From assembly GCF_014192285.1 (NCBI RefSeq), contig NZ_JACHXQ010000012.1, forward strand, positions 32,585 to 96,584: 64,000 bases of DNA. The letters run 5' to 3'. The notes under the pieces are model-generated. The model searched no databases. It was not told where the DNA came from and saw nothing but the letters and a program-made list of their open reading frames with translations. The stretch comes from Halomonas fontilapidosi. GTDB lineage: Bacteria > Pseudomonadota > Gammaproteobacteria > Pseudomonadales > Halomonadaceae. The first letter of the stretch is position 1, and every line of letters begins with the position of its first letter. Shown one piece after another: positions 60,414 through 64,000 of the stretch. The translations under genes and the position numbers were made by a program.

Positions 60414-61301
60414 TCAGCGCTCCGCGACCTCGTCCCAGAGGGCGGCGATCAGCGGGCTCTTCAGGCGTCGCTCGAGCACGCAGAGCCCGACGTCGTAGTG
60501 GGGTAGCTCCGGCTTGACCGGCAGGACCCTGACCCGCTCCGCCAGGGGGCTGGCGTCGAGCACGATGCGTGGCACCACGCCGACGCCGAACCCCAGGCCC
60601 ACCATGCTGACAATGGCCTCATGGCCCGCTACCTGGGCGTAGATCCGCGGCGCCACCCCCAGCGCGCGAAACCAGGTGTCGCTGAACTGGCGTGACAGGC
60701 CGGCCTCGGAGAGGATCATCGGTACCTCACGCCACTGCTCGGCAGAGGGCGACTCGGGAGTGGCAGGAATCCAGTCGTGGGCCTCGTGGGGCGCGATGAA
60801 CACCAGCGGCGAGCGGGTCAGCGACTTGAAGGCCAGCGCATCGGGCGCCTGGCGGGGCCGCGGGGTGATCGCCATGTCCTCGTTGCCGGCCAGCACCCGC
60901 GGCAGGGACTGGGCCGGATCCCCGGTATGCAGCTTGAGCTCGATGCCGGGATGGTGGGTGCGGAACTCGCTGAGCAGTTCGTAGAGGAAGCTGTAGCTGG
61001 CGGTCACCGAGCAGTAGATGCTGATCTCGCCGGTGAGGGTGCGCGCCTCGCGCATCAGCGACTGGCGCAGCCGTTCCCACTCCTCCAGGGTGTCCCGTGC
61101 ATAGGCCTGGAAACTGCGCCCCTGGCGGGTCAGCACCACATGGCGGTTGTCACGCTCGAAGAGGCGCACGCCTAGGCTCTCCTCGAGCTGGCGGATGGTG
61201 CGCGAGAGTGTTGAGGGGCTGACGTGGCAGGCCTCGCTGGCGCGGCCGAAGTGCAGGGTCTCGGCCAGGGCGAGGAAGTGCTTGAGGGGGCGCATGTCCA
61301 T
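60414..61301 (-). CDS. ilvY: LysR-family regulator IlvY
   Basis: IlvY activates the divergent ilvC in response to acetolactate or acetohydroxybutyrate. The 295-residue protein has a LysR winged helix (MDMRPLKHFLALAETLHFGR, VSPSTLSRTIRQLEESLGVR) closely resembling E. coli IlvY, then a periplasmic-binding-like effector domain. I chose the ATG at 61301; upstream starts up to 61334 would enter the operator region. The divergent position to ilvC supports the assignment. Confidence 0.93.
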   Translation of the reverse strand: MDMRPLKHFLALAETLHFGRASEACHVSPSTLSRTIRQLEESLGVRLFERDNRHVVLTRQGRSFQAYARDTLEEWERLRQSLMREARTLTGEISIYCSVTASYSFLYELLSEFRTHHPGIELKLHTGDPAQSLPRVLAGNEDMAITPRPRQAPDALAFKSLTRSPLVFIAPHEAHDWIPATPESPSAEQWREVPMILSEAGLSRQFSDTWFRALGVAPRIYAQVAGHEAIVSMVGLGFGVGVVPRIVLDASPLAERVRVLPVKPELPHYDVGLCVLERRLKSPLIAALWDEVAER

Positions 61302-61310
61302 GTCGGCAGT

Positions 61311-61357
61311 ATTGCATATTTCGGGATGTGACATTGCAAATATCGCGTTTTACGCAA
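61311..61357. promoter_or_regulatory. candidate IlvY operator region
   Basis: ATTGCA occurs at 61311-61316 and again at 61333-61338, exactly 22 bp apart. TTGC (61334-61337) pairs with GCAA (61354-61357) as an inverted repeat. The stretch lies in the AT-rich gap between ilvY and ilvC, where E. coli has two tandem IlvY sites. Confidence 0.5.
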
Positions 61358-61415
61358 CGCGAGGGCTGGCGTAAGGTGACGCCATCGGCTGCAACGCATC
61401 CCAGCGCCGCGATAG

Positions 61416-62495
<1,080 letters not shown>

Positions 62496-62518
62496 TCTGC
62501 CGATCCGTTCCGGCTGAC

Positions 62519-62546
62519 GCGAGGGCGCGGGTTTCCGCGCCCTCGC
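62519..62546 (+). terminator. terminator of ilvC
   Basis: GCGAGGGCGCGG and CCGCGCCCTCGC form a perfect 12-bp stem with a GTTT loop, 23 bases after the ilvC stop. The T-tract is weak. Confidence 0.75.
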
Positions 62547-62637
62547 TGCGTCTGGGGCTTTCCTGATGTTAGCCGCCGTGAGTCCTCGGCTGCTCTGTGT
62601 GTAGAATGGGCCGACACCCAGCCGATGGAAGAGACAG

Positions 62638-63462
62638 ATGAATCGGGATTCGCACCACAGCGAGCAAGAGCCGGATCAACCAAGCGACGAGGACCTGGCG
62701 AGCACCTTCATGCGCGAATCAGAGGTCATCGAGGAGGCCGAGGAGGGCGGCAGGAAGGTGCGGCGCAAGGGCGTCTACCTGCTGCCGAACCTCTTCACCA
62801 CTTCCGCTCTCTTCTCCGGTTTCTTCGCCATGGTGGCTGCCGTGAATGGCGATTTCACCACGGCATCCATCGCCATCTTCATTGCCATGGTGCTGGATGG
62901 CCTGGACGGCCGAGTGGCGCGCCTGACCAACACCCAGAGCGACTTCGGTGCCGAGTACGACAGCCTTTCCGACATGCTCTCCTTCGGTGTGGCGCCCGGT
63001 CTGGTGGCCTTCATCTGGATCCTGCAGGACATCGGCAAGACCGGCTGGGTGGTGGCATTTCTCTACGTGGCCTGCGCTGCGCTGCGGCTGGCGCGCTTCA
63101 ACGTGCAGATTGGCAGCGTCGACAAGAAGTGGTTCATCGGTCTGCCCAGCCCCTCGGCGGCGGCCCTGGTCGCGGCCAGTGTCTGGACCTTTCACAGCTT
63201 CGATGCCGATGCCTTCGGCTTCAAGCTGCTGATGCTCTTCGTGGTGGGCGCCGCAGGCATTCTGATGGTCAGCAACATCCGCTACTACAGCTTCAAGGAC
63301 GTGGACCTTAAGGGGCCGGTGCCCTTCGTCTTTCTGCTGGCCATCGTGCTGGGCTTCGTGGTGATCTCCATCGAGCCTTCGGTGATGCTGCTGCTGCTGT
63401 TCGGTACCTATGTGATCTCCGGGCCGGCGATGGCGCTGATGCGCAAGCTTAAGCATTCATAG
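62638..63462 (+). CDS. pssA: CDP-diacylglycerol--serine O-phosphatidyltransferase
   Basis: PssA makes phosphatidylserine, the precursor of phosphatidylethanolamine. The 274-residue protein is the membrane-bound CDP-alcohol phosphotransferase type, unlike E. coli PssA. It carries the motif DGLDGRVARLTNTQSDFGAE with YDSLSDMLSFG (DGxxAR-x8-G-x3-D-x3-D) and about eight hydrophobic segments. A charged N-terminal region of about 45 residues precedes the first helix. The ilvC-pssA neighbourhood is common in Pseudomonas and Halomonas relatives. Confidence 0.95.
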   Translation: MNRDSHHSEQEPDQPSDEDLASTFMRESEVIEEAEEGGRKVRRKGVYLLPNLFTTSALFSGFFAMVAAVNGDFTTASIAIFIAMVLDGLDGRVARLTNTQSDFGAEYDSLSDMLSFGVAPGLVAFIWILQDIGKTGWVVAFLYVACAALRLARFNVQIGSVDKKWFIGLPSPSAAALVAASVWTFHSFDADAFGFKLLMLFVVGAAGILMVSNIRYYSFKDVDLKGPVPFVFLLAIVLGFVVISIEPSVMLLLLFGTYVISGPAMALMRKLKHS

Positions 63463-63491
63463 ACGAAGGACTGAGCCTGATCGGCCATGCT

Positions 63492-63525
63492 CGACGCCGC
63501 CCGCCTCGCGCGGGCGTCGTTGTTT
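63492..63525 (+). terminator. hairpin terminator after pssA
   Basis: CGACGC and GCGTCG enclose a second stem CCCGC/GCGCGGG, followed by TTGTTT. It lies 29 bases after the stop codon. Confidence 0.65.
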
Positions 63526-63795
63526 CTGCCCGAGCATCAATTCATCCACAGGCGGTGGCGGCTAAGGGGTGTGGACGGAAGTCGAGACGGGCCGGCTCCC
63601 GCGGCCCAACTGTCACGGGATCGTCACGCCGTGATCACCGGCGTGACATTTTCTCTGCGGAGGGGCTTGCGCCCTGCCGGGAGAATCCGTAAAGTACGCA
63701 TCCGCTGCCGGCGACGGGCAAACGTTGCAGGCGGTAATAGTGGCAGAAGTGCTTGTTTCCATTTGGGTTTTTTGAAACGCTTTGAAAATTCTCGC

Positions 63796-63823
63796 TTGAC
63801 GAACTCGCCGCATTCGGTAGAAT
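63796..63823 (+). promoter_or_regulatory. strong sigma-70 promoter P1, rrn-type
   Basis: TTGACG (63796-63801) and TAGAAT (63818-63823) are separated by 16 bp. A/T-rich sequence lies just upstream and a GC-rich discriminator (GCTCGCC) just downstream, as in growth-rate-controlled promoters. Confidence 0.75.
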
Positions 63824-63956
63824 GCTCGCCACTCGTGACAGAGACCCGCTGACGGCTTTTTCTGGATCAGCTGAGGGCTCTGAATCGGCACTCAAATCGC
63901 TTCGTCGAGTTGAGAGTTCGGTCACCCGCTTCGCTTCTTCAAAGCGCCACACAGGG

Positions 63957-63984
63957 TTGACATCGAGCGCCGATCACGTAGAAT
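63957..63984 (+). promoter_or_regulatory. strong sigma-70 promoter P2, rrn-type
   Basis: TTGACA (63957-63962) and TAGAAT (63979-63984) are again separated by 16 bp, 161 bases downstream of P1, with a similar discriminator (ACGCCTTCC). Confidence 0.75.
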
Positions 63985-64000
63985 ACGCCTTCCTCGCAGG

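Larger units (their letters stand above)
63526..64000 (+). other. non-coding region leading into a probable rRNA operon
   Basis: No gene is seen. A hairpin GTCACGCC/GGCGTGAC (63623-63647) followed by ATTTTCT could be a second terminator. Between 63765 and 63790 a T- and A-rich stretch resembles an UP element. Two tandem promoters with identical spacing follow. Long AT-rich upstream tracts with twin promoters are typical of rrn leaders, so a 16S gene probably begins beyond the window edge. Confidence 0.5.

Overview
The window is a chromosomal segment of a GC-rich gammaproteobacterium. Gene content and order fit the Halomonadaceae (Halomonas-like). This rests on the core gene orders rpoA-rplQ, ribF-ileS-lspA-fkpB-ispH followed by a minor-pilin cluster, and bamD/rluD-pgeF-clpB, together with a BCCT osmolyte transporter. 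The genus assignment is inference, because no rRNA gene lies in the window.

Layout. 1-10 kb: the end of the alpha operon (rpoA, rplQ), uvrA, a YajR-type MFS transporter, ssb, an RmlD-like protein with plsC, then fabB and fabA on the minus strand. 10-21.6 kb: a PAS-GGDEF-EAL protein, then a ten-member minus-strand run, most of it tightly packed, from 20539 to 11783: renalase-like flavoprotein, a cbiX remnant, a LitR-type MerR regulator, photolyase, NTF2-like protein, SDR, flavin amine oxidase-like protein, DUF1365, cyclopropane fatty acid synthase and DUF2878. A divergent TIGR01777 epimerase shares its upstream region, which carries two TGTAYAAC direct repeats 11 bp apart. The run looks like a light- or stress-inducible photoprotection and membrane lipid operon. 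Its regulator lacks the cobalamin-ligating histidines of CarH, as class II LitR proteins do.

21.6-30 kb: rapA, an Lgt-like/TlpA thioredoxin, a small membrane protein, a DASS anion transporter, a UspA protein, a BCCT transporter and tRNA-Pro(CGG). 30-43.2 kb: ispB, rplU-rpmA-obgE-proB, rpsT, murJ, ribF-ileS-lspA-fkpB-ispH. 43.6-47.7 kb: an AT-rich type IV pilin cluster at the place where Pseudomonas keeps fimU-pilVWXY1Y2E. Here pilY1 is absent, the PilX-like protein is unusually long, and an inverted fimT closes the locus.

47.9-64 kb: a PP0621-type protein, nadE, a sensor diguanylate cyclase, bamD, rluD, pgeF, clpB (with a sigma-32-like promoter), a long hairpin-rich leader followed by ilvI-ilvH, ilvY divergent from ilvC, and pssA. 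The window ends in two tandem TTGACR-N16-TAGAAT promoters that probably drive an rRNA operon just outside it.

Non-coding structure includes two copies of an inverted heptad-repeat element (after rplQ and after pgeF), an octamer array after the TIGR01777 gene, two REP-like families, and a hairpin element upstream of ispH. The strongest candidates for new biology are the class II LitR operon with its truncated cbiX, the pilY1-less pilin cluster, the inverted heptad elements and the structured ilvIH leader.
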